Shown: positions 12,648 to 28,569 of the stretch, in pieces
Numbering within the stretch: the first letter of the stretch is position 1
Layout: each line of letters starts with the position of its first letter
Assembly (NCBI RefSeq): GCF_014898815.1
Contig: NW_026515427.1
Span: 1 to 64,000 of the forward strand
DNA length: 64,000 nucleotides
Direction: 5' to 3'
From: Panonychus citri
Taxonomy: Eukaryota > Arthropoda > Arachnida > Trombidiformes > Tetranychidae
Program-made: the position numbers and the translations under genes
The notes under the pieces: model-generated
Seen by the model: the letters and a program-made list of their open reading frames with translations, nothing else
The model's database searches: none
Told to the model about the DNA's origin: nothing

Positions 12648-15600
12648 CTAAAGTTTTGTTTAGTTGATTTGGTAACCATGATGATGATAAAATTATGAAG
12701 GCGAGAAAAAAAAACACCAAAATTACAAAGATTAATAAGGTTACATGTTAAAGTTAAGAAGTTAATTATTATTCAAAGGTGATAACAAAGTCATTGATTA
12801 TCATTTGCTATTGAAAATATTAATATGTATCATCAGGATTGTCATCATGCTAATCAGTCTGATTGAAAATTAAAATGCTAACCTGAAAATTCAACAAGAT
12901 GAATATACATTTATCATGACAGGTTATCAAAAAAGAAGCAATTTCCTTACAATCAATGTGAACAATCAGTTGATTACTACGTGAGTATCGATGGTGATTG
13001 TTACCTTTATGATTATTTTGATAGATGAATCTATTTTTTCATTTAACTTTATCTTCCTCTCTCCGTCTCTGAATAAATCAACGATAATCCTAATCTATCA
13101 TTATGGATATCATGATGTTCATGATGATATTGAAATCATAAACCTCATCAATAATTAGATCATTAGTGATAGATGACATTATTATGTCATGATAATTATT
13201 GTAATGGGAAATATATTAATTTCTCTGAATTTCCAAATCATTAAATTTATTCACATGTACATCATCATTACCATCATCATGAGAATGATGATAAATACTT
13301 GGAAGAAACAAACTTTCAACACTTTTACAGTAATTTAAATTCTGAGTGTTTGGAAATTTATTTTATTTTATTTTTCTAGTTCTTCATGATGTTAGATAAA
13401 ATTTCAAATAGGAAATTATGTTATATCTGATTGTCAGAATTGTCAAAATATCATCAACTACTTTCAACTTTTGATGATGATAATTATGATATTATACCTT
13501 CATCATCATGGTAACCACTTTTTTCCCTCAATTGTTACACCCTATTTGAATTTGAATGGGATTGAGATAATGTGATAATGTCATGAATTAATGTTATCAT
13601 AGTTATGATTTTTTCAACATTGATTGTTAAATTTTGCAAAAGGGGAAAATATTATGATTACTTTTAATGTGATTTTACTATTAACAAATGTATCATTGTC
13701 TTTGAGCACGAGGGTGGAGTGGGTGAGCATTGATCAATGGGTGGGGATAATTATCATGATATAATGAAAGATAATTGTAATTCAAGATGATCATCAGGGA
13801 TTGAGTTTATGTCGCCATGATTAATGGCTTGAGAATTGGAATAGTGATTTTTAATTTACTCAAGAGGTAAGAACTTTTTCCCTGTGAGCTTTTATTCAGA
13901 AAACTTGCTTTCTAGTGATAGACTTGCTCAAAACTATCGCAAGGTTAAATCAGTTTGGAGATGAGAATATTTGTTCATTGAAATGCTAATCATGTATTTA
14001 GTTGATAATGATCATGTAATTTGTTGATATTCTGACTTTAAGTTGATCTTTTACATGTAAGAAGTTAGTAAACTAATTAAGATCCAAACTGATTATAAAA
14101 GCTTTTATGATTGTCTCCACTGACTCAGAACTCCATGTTGAGTATTAATCTCTTAGTTAAATATGGTTTTGAAATCCATGTTTGAAAGTTCAGTATATTG
14201 GATCTGTTAAGATTAAATTATAAAATTATTTCATCTTCAGTAAGTTTGTGTATTTATTATTTCATCGACAACAATAACAGCATTATCATACCAATGAAAT
14301 TGATCTCAGTCTATTAATACCAACAGTTTTTATTATCATCACCACGATTATGAAATGGGAGTTATTAAATTCAAGGAAACTCATTGAACAGATGATTTGA
14401 TCCCCTTCTATTTTCAATTACACTTTATCATCACTTTCATTTCTGCTCTGATAGTTTGTTACTCAATTTAGACTCGATCGCAGTTTTTGATCATGTGAGT
14501 ATCATGATTATGATGATAAAAAACGAGAAAAAGTTCGAGACAGATTCTTCCGATTTTATGAAAATTATTAAAGTTTCTCTCTCATTTCTTCTTTCCAATT
14601 CTCATATGATTCAATCAAAACTTTTTTTCCCTCGAATATTAATAAAAGTTCTAAGATTATGTCTTACTTTCTCTCTCTCTCTCTCTCTCTCTCAACAATA
14701 ATTCACTATTTACATAACTTCTAAATCCGTTATATTTATTATTAAATACTCCCATCTATTTGGTCACAAATTATTTCATGATCAATTTCGTGATAAACTG
14801 AATTTATTCATTCTCCATTTTCCAACCAGCGAGATTAATATTTTTCATCTAATAGATGCACTCAATATCTGATCAATGTGCAATTATTGAGAATTTGTAA
14901 ATAATTAGAAATATATCATTATGAAAAAACAACAGACTTCAAACGTTAAGATGATGTAACGTAGAAACAAATTAGAATAATTAGTTATCTAATTATTCAG
15001 AAATTATCTCAATATTTATCATGGTATAGCAAAAGATTTGTGCAACAGATGAACCAAAATTATTATGATCTTCATACTATGAAGTTCATAGGATAAAATA
15101 CAACAAACACAATCTATTGTTATGATAATCACCATGAATAATATTCATGGTAACGGAATTTTTTCAAACGTTCATCAGTTACGAATCCATCATATAGCTA
15201 GTACTGTCATGGGAAAAGAAAAAAAATTACGTAAAACAATATCCAATCTGATTGAGTAGATTAGCAAACCCTAAGAACACTGAGATGAGAAAACATTATC
15301 CCAAAAAAATGTCTTCGGCCCCACATTGTAGCAGTACTTTTATAATCTTCATGAGTTGCACTTAACGAGCTACGTCACAATAACAATTATATTTAGCATT
15401 AATACTAATATGCTTTTTGTGTGGTAGTTAAGAAATAACATTTCTAACTTAATATAATAGCATTTAGTAGCAATAACATAACATTACGAATGATAAATTA
15501 ATACCAAATTTGAATAAATTGAGTAAACGTTACTAAAAGATCTAAGAGATTCCAGATTGAAAAACATCACGCTCAAGGCTGTTTTTTTTCAAAACATTGA

Positions 15601-18600
15601 ACATCAGAAAAAACAAAAACATCAGTTAACGATATTTGGACTGTTCATGAATGTAACTATCGACTATTAAAATACAATTGTTGAATCAAGTGCAAAGATA
15701 ACGAAATGATTTTCTGAATAAATTCTTGGTGAATTGCAATCCAAATTGAGAGCCAATTGAAAGAGATGAATGAAACTCGACTTGGGAAATGAATCAATAT
15801 AAAATTTGCTAAATTGTTTATTTCATGTTCCTTGAGTTGAATCAGCTTCAGGTGAGTACATGCTATCAAATCTTTTATATCAAATTAGCTAATCATGTAT
15901 CAAATTTAAATAAAATTTTCAGGTCATGATAAACAGAGATTTCTGGTAAATTTTAATATCCAAGCATAAGTTACAAATAACGCAACTATTTATGGTCAAT
16001 GTTTCGATTATCAGTAATTCAATTACTATAATAAATCCGGTCAATTTCATATTAGCATGTGAATAATAACAATGTTATCCAATTTCAAATATCAATTTAA
16101 TTCACTTTTATTGCCTTAGTTCAGAATACAGATGCCTTTGAATTATGGACAAAATTAAGTTTAAATCCGTATTTCTAACTAGGACGTATCTCGATGATGT
16201 ATCTCGATTGTGATTATTATCGTTTGTTTTTATCAAAAATTGTTGATTCATTTGTATCATGAACAATCAACAAAACCATTAGCATTAACAGAAGAGCTAC
16301 ATTAGAGGCGTGCGCTTACCTACTAATACTAATAACAGATCATGAAGATAAATATAAAAATCATCTATCGATGGTACAAAAGTTATCCACTTGTTCATGT
16401 TCATTTTTTGTTGTTCTTTGATCCAACTTCTCTTGCCCATCCTCATCATTATCTTCATTCTCATCTCATCCTCTTGAGATGATGAAAACTTAATCAATTT
16501 GATTGGTTCATCATCTCATTTCACTTTTATCATCTTCTTAATCAATCGTGACTCGTTACCATTCCTGTAATTTTTCAATTCATCTCCTTGGTTACTAATA
16601 ACAAGTGACAAGAATTGACTCATTTTCATTATTATCTTCATCATGGTCATCATGATTGTCCACCTTAAATAAGATAAATTCATGAAGCTCTTGAATCTAT
16701 CCACAAAGGAGATACTTGTCACTTTTATCTCATAAGTTTGATTAGCATTAAGATTAAATCTCATTCGATAATCTAGAATATATATTACTCCGAATTAGAG
16801 TTTTTCTACTCCTTTAACGATTTCGCTTCAATAATTGACCAATAGTTTTCGATAAAGTGTTCATTTAGTTATTTTTTCTCATTCAAAGGAATCACAACTT
16901 CTCATTTAATTTTGAAAGTTCATGATTGATTCTAAAAACTTTTTCTCGATTCATTATTTCAGAATTGACTTGATTTCTTATCATAAGGAAACAATGACAA
17001 TTTTCCGCTCACCATGAGTAACCAAGCAATCACTGCCAGGACTTTTTAAGAGCAATGTTCTGAATTTTTTTACTCTTCAAATAAAAAATCTCAAGCTACC
17101 GAATCAGACCATTAGCACCATGATAGTTATGATAAGCTAACTATTCGTGAAGTTTATTTATCTGTCGTATGATGATAATCTGTCGTAAATTCCAAAACAA
17201 GACTTCTTTGTACTATTAATACTTTACAATGAAGCTTATACATACAGAGTAACTCGATGAGGAAATGTGTTAGAAGGTGTTAATACGAGATAATGATAAT
17301 GATGATGTTCGAGATTTGAATATAATAAATTTTAACCTTTGAACAAAATTTTCCAGAAAATGAATAAAGAAAACGTTCTCGAAACTTATAAATGTTATCT
17401 AATGATTCACGGTTCTTTGGTAAAGAGATACAAAATTGATATACTCATGATGGTTGAAAAGTTAATCATGATTAATTTCATGAGCTCCTCTTAAGGCTTT
17501 TAACCAATTTAATCAAATCATTAAACAAGAAAACAATTAACTTTAATAGTAAAGATTGATTTTTGTTATTATAAACATATTTAGTTAAAGATTTTCTAAA
17601 TGTTATTATAAAGAAAATTGAAATTCCTCTTAAAAGTAAATATAAAGTTCAGGTAACTGAATTTTTCCTGATTAAATCCTTATGGATACAAGAGTAATGA
17701 ATTAAATTATGATTAAATTCATTGATCCTTTACCATGAGCAACAAGATGATCAGCTGAATGGTCTGATATCATAGGTAATCAGCTAATCAAGCTAAGCCA
17801 TAATCTACCTCTCTCATGTAATAATAATAATATCATCTTCCAGAGGATATTATTTTCCATCATGATTCAGTTGATTTATTGATTGTGAATCTACTGCTTA
17901 TGTTTACTGTTTCATTAATGAAAAAAAAACCTCATCATATGTAATTAAGGTTTTTTTGGGTGCTAAATATATACCATGTATACCAAATGGATTTAACTCT
18001 GAAAATGCCAATGTCACTTAGCTTCATGATAAAATGATTCTCTGATCATCATTATCTTCATCATCACCATGATTCTAGATGAAATAACAGGATATATCAT
18101 GTAACCCAATAATAATAATGATAACTTTTAATGATACTTTTTTTTGCTTCTTTCACATTTGATTTCTGAGCTATTTCCTCCTTTTCAGTAATCCTATTCA
18201 GGTTGAGTTAATAATCTGGTTATCGATGATGATGATGATGATTAACATGATGATTATTTTGATGATATTAATGATTATCTTGATGATGATGAAAGTCACC
18301 ACAGATTAAATTGTTTCTGTTGCTCATTTAATATAATAACAGATAAAGTTTCAATTCTATCTCATTTCTGATTGTTTTTTTTCTGTGTGTCTACAATTTC
18401 AAAACACTAATCAACTTGATGATGGTTATAATCATAATGCAACTCATTCAATCTGATAATTAATCGGATGGAATGAAATAGGAAACGGAAATTGAGATAC
18501 CTGTGAGTATTTCCAACTGCCACATTAGTTTTTCAACTATCAGGTGAGAATCATGATATTGAAAAGATGATAGATTGTCTCCTCATGGAAAACATGATTG

Positions 18601-21600
18601 AAAATTTGGATGAAAATTGAAAGTGTTAGATTAATAATGATAATCCGAATCAATAGTTCTCATCATGAATATTGTTTGTTTCCCCTGAAAACTTTTCGTT
18701 TCTGCAGAAAACTAAACTTTATCTAATATCTCTCATGAAATGTAATAGGATGAATTTTCCGATTCTATTTTTGTTTGTGTTCTTCATTCGTTTGTCATGA
18801 AATTTATTACAATAAAAAAAACTTTCTTTTTCTTTCTTTTTCAATTATGATGTTTGATGTCTTTTCCATTTTCATGATATTCAGGTTAAAGAGGAATCAT
18901 GGAAGAAGAATGATAAAAAAAAGTTTCAAAATTCATTGGCATAGAAATTGGAAAAATCTATTGGGATAAAATGAGTTAGGGTTGTTCCTAGTTTTGTAAC
19001 TGATGGACTTCCGGTCTCATGTTATTTTCCGGGGATATTATTATCATAATCATGGTACATGATGTAAAAGGATGGAAAGTGAATGAGGGATTTAGTGACA
19101 AGTTTACATGATGAATGCTGTTTATTCATAGATCATGAAGAAAAAGAAGATAAAGATATTTGAAGAAAAAAAATTCCAATAAAGTTTCAGGATAACTCTG
19201 AATTCCGTTTCAGAAGCTCTTCTCCTTCTTCTCCTTCTTTTTGACATAACCACCCACTTTCTCTGTGCCTTCTTCATTTTCTTACGACCTTAATATTCAT
19301 GTTCTTCAGTTTTGTTCCTCAGTTTCCCTTAGCATCTTTTTTTCTGCTTATACACACAAAATCCAATGTATCTCCCTGTGGGGAAGTTTTCACATGAACA
19401 ATCCTTGTTCTGACATGAAATCATGATAAGAATTATCAAACAGTATTCAAAGATAAAGACAACGAAAAGACAGAGTTCATGGTGGTTTATATTCAATGTG
19501 ATCTGAATATATTGAGACGTTCATCCGTTAGGGTGGAAAATACGGAAAAAGGAGTAAAAGATGAAGATACATGATGATGAACATGAAGGTGATAAGAAAA
19601 AAGCTTCTCATAATTCAGATAAGATGAACAAATAACATGAGAAGTAAAAAATCAGATTCTTCTTATATTTCCACTTCAATATGTTAGAATTTAGAATAAA
19701 TTTCTTCAGAGTTTTCTTCATGAAAGTGAAAAAAACTCAACATAATATTGTTACAATATCTACTTTTAGTGTTGAACAAAGTTCATGTTGACGAAATGAA
19801 ATGAGAGGAAAAAACTATGAGATAAAATCAACAATATCTTCGGTAAACATTGTTAAGAATGTAAACAATAACTGACCATTGGTTGTGCATGGAAACGAAA
19901 ATCTCGCTCCAAATTTGCACAAAATTTCAATCAAAATCCAATCTAATTGCTGATTAGTTTCATGATGTTACAGGGGGATGAAGAAAATAATATCTTCTTA
20001 ATGAGTAAATACTAATATACATGAAATGCTAATCATCAGATGATTTTATTAGTCTGGTAAACAATGAGCTTTATATTAATAACGGAATTGCTATGATAAA
20101 GATGATTATAAAGATAGAAAATCTAATATTTATTCAGTAATCATCGTCATCAGGGTTCCCATGTATTCAATCATGATGATAATGTTGATAATATGATAAC
20201 ATTGTAATAGTAATATGAGCAACAAATTTAGAGTCAATATTAATCAAGAATGGTGATTATTCAGTTTCAATGGGGAGGGGAGATGAATATTAGTTTTGTT
20301 ATTATGACTTTTAGGATTACAGGACACTGTCCAGTAGCTAGAAATGATCAATCAAATAAAATGTCCAATGATAATTAGCTACATTCCAACAATAATCAAC
20401 TCCATCATATTGTGTGTATGGATACATGATAATAATGGTTACATGATATTATATGAAAACAATCATCAATTGTTACCTTTGTAGCATAAGTGATTAATAT
20501 ATCATTCATAGGAGGGTATTTGAATACTTTCTATTGGATATCATGACTGAATTTTAATCTTTGCAATAATCATGAAGGGAAAGAGAGAGAAAGAGATGTT
20601 GGTGGGTGAACAAAATTATCTTATTCAGTATTTAACTCTTAATACGTTTCTTATAACGAATTGGATTAAATCAAAGATTCTAATCGATAATAATATGTGA
20701 ATACTTTTTTTCGAGTTAAGGTTGATAACGATTGAGGAAATGAGAAGTAAATGGATAAACCGGAAGGAAATGAAAGGAATGAGATGATTGGAACATAAAT
20801 GAGACCCGAAAGAGAATGAGATTTCCCCCTGAGTATAAGTCTAATTCAGTGTTGACGGTAAAATGTTGTGTATCAATGACACTTTCAGGTAATCAGATAA
20901 GATGAATCAACATGAAAACTAAGAGAAACTTTTTCACTTCAATCAACTTTGGAGTAACAATCGACTCGAACCATAATATTAATTAATAATTAGGGTAACT
21001 AAGATTTTCATTTGAAATCATTGATTATCATCAATTTCGTTGTTCGAAAACTAAATGCAAATGGTAAACAATAAAATATGAACCATGTGATGAACGACTA
21101 AATAAGGAACTTAAATCAATTAAGTCGATTATGGTTCAAAGTTATCAGGAATCAAAGTCATGACCGAGCTTTGATGCTGTTCAGTAGATAGAATTATTAG
21201 TAATTATGATTACAATTTGATCCATATGAATTTTTCGTCTCTGGGAGACTAATTGGAGATATTATTCTTAGTCAATTCTTATCTTGAACTGGGTCAATCT
21301 ATTATTTTTTTCTTGTGGTGAATTCTCCATGAAAAAAGATCCAGCATCATGTTTGCACAACAACAACATGAACAACAAGATCTTTGAACTCTAATCAAAA
21401 TAATGAAAAAAATAAAGACACCGAAAAAGAAAGCTGGAAAAAAGCTCAGAGATAACATGGGAAAATGATAGATCTATTAAATGAAGCTCAATCTCTGTGT
21501 ACCATGTTGATATCAGATACAAGATGAACACTGAGTAACATGAACTTTTATTTATGCTTTATTATTGCCTAGGCGAAAGTTTCTTGTTCTTGGATTTTTT

Positions 21601-22363
21601 CCTCCCTCTTTCATGATGATTGCTTGGACAATGATATTAACTTTGATGGACAGAGAAAAAAAAGAAAGAGAGAAATAGTAAGATGATCAGAATTTAGGAG
21701 GAAGAAAAAATATCCGAGACTCAGAAGGCTTGAGAAAGAGTATCACAGAAGACTGAAAATAGCCCTAACTAAACAATTGGAATGAAAGTCTAATGGTCGT
21801 TGAGTTATTCATTTAGATTCTTTGGATTCTGTTTATACTTCATTTTTTGTCCTTCTCATGTCAGATTCAAGGGATTGTTTTCAGAAATTCATATTCAAAA
21901 AGGCTTGTGCCAAGTATTAAAATAATAGTTTTCGTAAGAAATAAAAAGTTATTCACTTTTTGTCTAATTAACTAACATCAATGTTATACTTAATTATTTA
22001 CTGTGGACCTGAGTTCTAGACAGGATGGATACTCTGGACTATATTTCTAAAGTCCATTTTCTCAAAGAACTGCTTGCAGCGTTCGTCGGGATTCAAATTT
22101 TGTGCCGTAAAGATTTACGAGTAAATTAGACTGAGAGTTTATTAATAATTGATCAAAGTGAGATTGAAAACTCTGATAAATTGATTTCTCAATTCAAAAA
22201 TTTTTTAGCCATCACTCTCTGTAATATATTAACTTTCCCCCGTTATCTTATCTACTCACGTGACTATAGTTAAATCACCTTCAATGTTAACCCTTAATCA
22301 AGATATAAATAGCCATACAATTGTCATTCTAGTAAGTTAGTCATTAATCGTAAATTTTTTAAT

Positions 22364-22423
<60 letters not shown>

Positions 22424-25400
22424 TTCTCTCTTTCTCTCATGGAGAGATATTAAATTGAGCAATAATAGAAGACAAAATGATATAAACATGTTTCAGTTTC
22501 ATATTCATAAATTCAATCTCAACAGATAATAGTTTCCACCCTAAGTCATAATCCAAGTATCATGAAAACTAACGTGTAAATGTCACCCTTGATAGGAGTT
22601 TTCGGTAAGCCAAAAACTGACAATTTATGAGTAATTTTCTGTATTGAAACAAGAAAAAAATTGACAGATACTTAAGCTCATGATCTGGAGATAAGGTGGC
22701 AAAAAAACATGAGCATGTAGATTAAGTTGATGAGAGATTCTTACACCATGATGAAGATCTTTTGTAAAATTTTTTCGAATTCATTTTTTTCCTTCTCCTT
22801 TTCTTTAATTTGTTTTTCTTCAAATTCAATTTCTTTTCTTGTAGTTCATTGATGTTTGAAACTTGAGGCGAATCTCATTGAGTTATCATCTTCAAAGAGA
22901 TGATAATGATGAAGATGATAATATTATGCATAAAAAGAGAATAAGAAATGAAAAGAAGATGAAGAAGAAGATTTTTTTTCTCTTCCAAAAAAAAATAACA
23001 AAATTCTAACTGAATGAAGATACAATGTGAAAGATGATGAGGATGCTAAAGGAGTGAGATAAAGTTATTACTACAATAGGAAAAGAAAAAACTTGGAGAG
23101 GGAAAAAGAACGAGATGGAGAAGAGACAAAAAGATCGAATATGAAAAGCAGGATAAAAAAGGAAGAAAAGAAAGATGAAGATAAAGATGATGATGATGAT
23201 AATGTAAGAAAATGAAACATCAATTGAAGTTATTGTTACATTGCTCGAGGAGTCACCAAGAGTCAATCATTAATATGATTATCATTATCTTCACTCCTCC
23301 ATGACTTTTCCCACCTCCCTTGTCCTCCTGTTTCCTTCCTCTTTACTTTTTGCTTACCTTGGCATAAGTTCAGTTCAATACTCATGAGCCTCATGAAAAG
23401 GCTCAAGATGCAAATAAGAGCAGAGAAAAATTTTCAAGCAGAGTTTCCAATATTCAAAACGGTTTACTTTTCAATTGGACTTTGATATTTATATTATTTT
23501 ATTTTTCCATCTTCAAAATGGAAGTTAATTCAATTGAATCAGTTGAATGATAAACAAACAGTTTCTCCCTGCTGATAAATCTCATGAATCAGATACAATA
23601 ATTTTGGAAACTTAAGGTTACATGGACTGAGAATTACTCTGAATAAGTTAACTATTTATTCAACTTGACAACCACCCAACCTTCAACCTGCCACCTTAAC
23701 AAATATTGTTACAAGTAAAAGGTATCCAAGAATAATGGTTATCTCATTTAACTTGAAAATATTCAATCTAATGAGATGATTTGTAATCAAATGAACATGA
23801 GCAATCATTCAATTCAGTTGAAAGAAACTGCATGATACCCTTTCATGCAACGAGATTACTGAACACAATTCATTAACTAATCCAATAGTGTTTCCAAGAC
23901 ACAGAAAAGTTATCGAGAAAAAAGTTCATGAGTATTAATGAAAACATTGTATTCAATTGTTATGACAATGAATCAAGTATTTTCCTTATCAAAAAGATAT
24001 AAAAACGATCGGATTCAATCATTATTTTTTCAATACAATCAAATTGATGAAACTAATTATCAAAGAAAATGTCAATAAAGGTAAATAAATTAAAGTAATT
24101 TGAATTAATTGAATCAATTTATCATTTGAACAGCAAACACTTTGATTCCAACTCTTATATACTATTCCATTAACTTTTATCATGATTATCATTTCATTTG
24201 ATAAGTTAACTGAATCATATTATCTTGATTCAATTATATCGTTAATCTTAACACTGCAGTTACTAGGAAAATCTGTTGAAAATGTTATCATGAAATTATA
24301 TTTGATAAATCACTTTATTCATTTACAGAAATGAGTCTTGAATTATAAATTTGAGTTAATCATTAACATGATAATGATTGAATTACAATTAGCAAAATAA
24401 AAGGCAAAAAGTTCATTCAGGTTACAGATATGAAAAGTTGAGAAACGATTGCTGATATTGAATTTACTTTTGACAATCAAATGAAAGTAATCAAAGTTTA
24501 TCATGAAGGTAACATGAAATTAAGTGATCAAAGATCAAGAGTAATGAAATTTTCAATCTATGATATTGCCCTGAAGTTAGAAAATAACATAATTATATTT
24601 GATTAACAGAGACTAATATTACTTAATTATGATGGTGACACTAATGGTGCCTAGAATTCAGTAAAATAATTGAATACAATGCTGTACATGAGATATTGAA
24701 ACAATAGATGAAAATATTCCATTGAATTTCGTAGGTTATCAATTCATTTGATTGAATAACAAGTCAAAAGTATTTTTAGCTATTGAATCTACTGGATAAT
24801 ATTAATATTCCCATGACTATGAGATTAGTTAAAACTGAGTTTCATAACTTTTATCATTTTCTAGTTACTATTAGTATTGTGATAATGTAACTTAATCTTA
24901 CATCATTATTTTCATTTTTCTGCAAAAAATTCCCATGTGTTGAATTATTGGTCACCACTTTGTGTTAATTTGTTCTTTGTCTACTCTTGTCCATCAATTG
25001 ATGAAAGAAAAGTAACATTGAAAAGAGGAAGAATTAGCAGAGAAAAAAATAAAAAGCTGGATTGACTAAAATCCCAAGATTAACCTAATACCATGAGAGA
25101 GTGTAAACAACGTAAGAGCAGCATTTACAGTGTTTATTTGTGATTTTTTTTTTGCAGCAAGAAAAAAGGTTCACTTCAATGGTGAAAATGAAATAATATA
25201 TAACAGGTAGAAACATTTTATTTCCAAAGATGATGGAAGGATAATCTCTACTCTTTTATTTCTCCTCTTACTGAGTGTATTCACAGTCCCACTTTAACTC
25301 TTCACGTAAGAGGATAAAGTTTTTTAGCTATTCGAAGTCAGGAAATTTATATCAGTTGGTATTTAGAAAATAAAAGTTATCCCTCTAGATGGACTAGATG

Positions 25401-28400
25401 AATGGTGGTCAATGTAAACACAGAAAAAGTGGTTTACTCTCATGTTAAGATGAAGATAATGAGACTCAGCTGATTTCTTGTATTCCAAAGCTGGATAACT
25501 TTTTTCATCTTTTCTTCCTGTTTTCACTCCCTGTAGTTCTCAGTAAACTTTGTATTCCAAAGGATTTTTAGTTTCTTTTTATCTTCCATTCAATATCTAT
25601 CGATATATTTATATCTTTGACTTTTAATTTTGTTTATTTTCTATTTTCAGCATGATTCTATTCTTAATCTTTATTTTTTCCACTTCCTCTTGTTCATATC
25701 TATTCTCATCTTCTCACCTTATCCTCTGTAGATTAACCTTAGATCTCAGTTTGTCAATCGATTTTCAGATTGTTTCCTTTTATCCGAATAAAAGATAAAG
25801 AAATCAAAATGTTATCTACAATAGAAAAACTTTATAATCTGAGATTCACCTCAAGCTCACAAGTTCATCTCATGAATAAGCTGATTGATTTCATTGATTT
25901 CAAGTATTAATAAAATTGAATTCTATCTTCATGTTCTCATGAGCTTTCTTAACATGGAAACTTTGACCCCAAAGTTTTTTTCTAAATTGTTCATGACAAA
26001 GAAAAACTGAATCAAAGTTATCATCATGGAGTTAAAAATCATTCATATTACATTGATATCGATCATGTGATTATTTACATACAACATTTAATGGTTAAAG
26101 AAAAATCCTAAGCTCAGAACTTTTCTTTTCCTTTTCATTCAACATAATCAATCATGTACCCAAAACGATTTCGATACAGATCAAAGTCAGAAAATGTTGT
26201 TACTACAATTCAACCAGATCAAAATCGAACTTGTTTCCTTTTTCTTAGCATATGGAATTTCGATACAATATTAACTCGATTTCCCTAATCATCAACTTGA
26301 ATTCCGGAGGCAACAGAAGAACAACTCGATATAATCTCCCAAATGCAACAGTATGAAAATAGACGAACAAAAAAACTTCAATCGAACAGAAAGAAACAAA
26401 CTTTTTTTCCATTTTTTCCAAGGTTCATCATCGATACTCATAAATACATAAATTATATCGATTTTATCATTTCAAGCTGAATGAGAGCAAAATATCGTTG
26501 GCTCACTACAAATCTTTCATTTACTGGTAACTTTTTCATTCCATGATAATATCATAAAATGATCAAAAAGACACAATATTATCACCATAATAATCATTTA
26601 ATAGAACCTAATATTAGCTATTTGAATGAAAGAGAAAGAATAAGAGAGAAAGAGAGAGTTATCTTAATATTTTTATTTTCAATTTTCTCACGTAATGGAA
26701 ATTGAATAGTTTATTTTGTATCATTTCACTAATTCATGTGAGTCATGAAAGTTTCAATCTTAGTTCTAAATTGGTATCATTATCGTTTTCTGAGAGTTCT
26801 GCTATTTTCTTTCTCTTTCCATTTATCCTTTCGTCTTATTTCAGGAATTGTTTGATAATCAAACCTCATGGTAAATAGTTGAAGCTTTTAAATAGATTTA
26901 GAAATGTGAAATTTCATTGATATTTCAATTGTGATCAGCAAATGTTAGATTAATATTATGAGAAACTACTTTAGTTTCATAAAAACTGATGTTCATAATC
27001 ATGTAAATTAGGCAGAGGTGAAGTGTTGATTACTAGGTGATCAACGAGTACTCATGAATATTGATCAGATAGATAATCCGGTAGAAATGGAGATTAGTTT
27101 ATTTCTCTCAATCTATTTCTAATTGATTCTCATTCTGCAAGTCATTTCATGTACTCCTTTTTATAATAGTGTCTCATTAGCATGTCTTTTATTACAGTTA
27201 TGGTTATTTCTTTGAGAACATTATTTTTATCCTTAATCACTTAATCTCCTTAATACCTTGAATCTCTACCAAATATATATATTTACACATCTCTACATAT
27301 GATAATCTATCAATACATGATTCTTACATTTAGATTTCCATGAGGAAACGAAGTATTTAAATGAACAATACTTTTTTAACCAAATCCAACCCAAAAAAAT
27401 ACTTTGATTAAGTTAATTATTAATACTAGGGTATTCAAAGACTTTGATACCTAATTGATAAAATGGTTATAATTCAATTGTATTCGTTGTAATTATTAAT
27501 ATAATTAACTCTTTGATTAACCTCATCCAATCTGTACTCTAATTAGTAGTTGTCAGCTTTGATGTCGACTGAAGATTCAATTAGTTTAATGAAAGTTGAT
27601 CATAAGAAAATTTAATCAAATCAATTTTTAGAACTTTTTCTCATTGAAATTAACTCGAACTCGTAAATATTATATTAAATTTTGTGAAATTTTGTTCACA
27701 CTTTCGATGATGAAATATTTCTTATCCCTTCAAGTTGTGATTCGGAATTCGAAGTGACAGATTTTTATTGAAACTTTCGAAATAAGAAAAGTTTAATGAA
27801 TCGAAATGAACTTTTCGAACTGATTCAATCTTATGAATTTTCTTTTCATTCTTGTTTCCATCATCCTCACTGAAATTTATTATCATGTCTGTTTTCAATT
27901 TGATAGTATAAGGGCAGAAATCGAACTCAAAATTGATTCGATTTAAATATATCCATTCTCAGCTCTCATATTGGAAACTTTTCTTATTCTTTTCTATTCA
28001 ATTCGACCCAAAAGTTTCAAGTGAATATTTCTACCTGATTTTAGTTTCAAATTATCATATGTTAATACAGTGAAAGAACGATGAAGATAAAAGGACCAAA
28101 GATGATAAATATGTTGAAATAAGAAGAGAAAAAGGTATCAGAGAATAAAAACATTCGAATGTTATTTTTTTCTCGTTTTTTTCAATGCATTTCAAACAAG
28201 TTTCATGATAAAAATTCAATTCACCTTCTAAGTTCATTCATTGAATTGGACAAATATAAAGTGGTTACATTGGTTTTCTTTTTGTATTCTACTTGACCAA
28301 ATATAAAAGTATTAAATTGTATATTCACCCCATTTGTACCTGGTCAGTAGTCAGCTCAAACTCTAAGGAGGATGAATTTTAACCATGAAAATGAAGTAAA

Positions 28401-28569
28401 GTAAAAACTGATTAAAAATTCAAACGATCATTAGAATAACTGGATTAAGATTAGACAGTTTACTGAATGAGTCCAAGATTAACTTGGTTTATTTTGATAG
28501 TGTTAAGATGATGTTCAATGACTCAATTATCATCATAATTTATAATTTAAAAATCAAGTTTGTACCAAC
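12648..28569 (-). other. Very long intron (about 16 kb) splitting Ig2
   Basis: This lies between two half-exons of one Ig domain. I see no convincing exon, RNA gene or autonomous transposon inside. Content is AT-rich with GAT/ATC triplet runs, many TCATGA words and a 70-bp CT microsatellite. A weak FN3-like frame at 16,516-16,764 was considered and rejected. Confidence 0.55.
22365..22440. repeat. CT/CTTT microsatellite
   Basis: About 70 bp of nearly pure TC dinucleotides, ending in TCTTTC steps. It is the longest simple repeat in the left half. Confidence 0.95.

Noticed and set aside
16516..16764. Minus-strand frame with an FN3-like NxTYEIKV strand
   Set aside because: Lies between exons that are contiguous in the Ig2 domain, so it cannot be an exon of this gene in order. 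The rest is Met/Lys-rich repeat translation.
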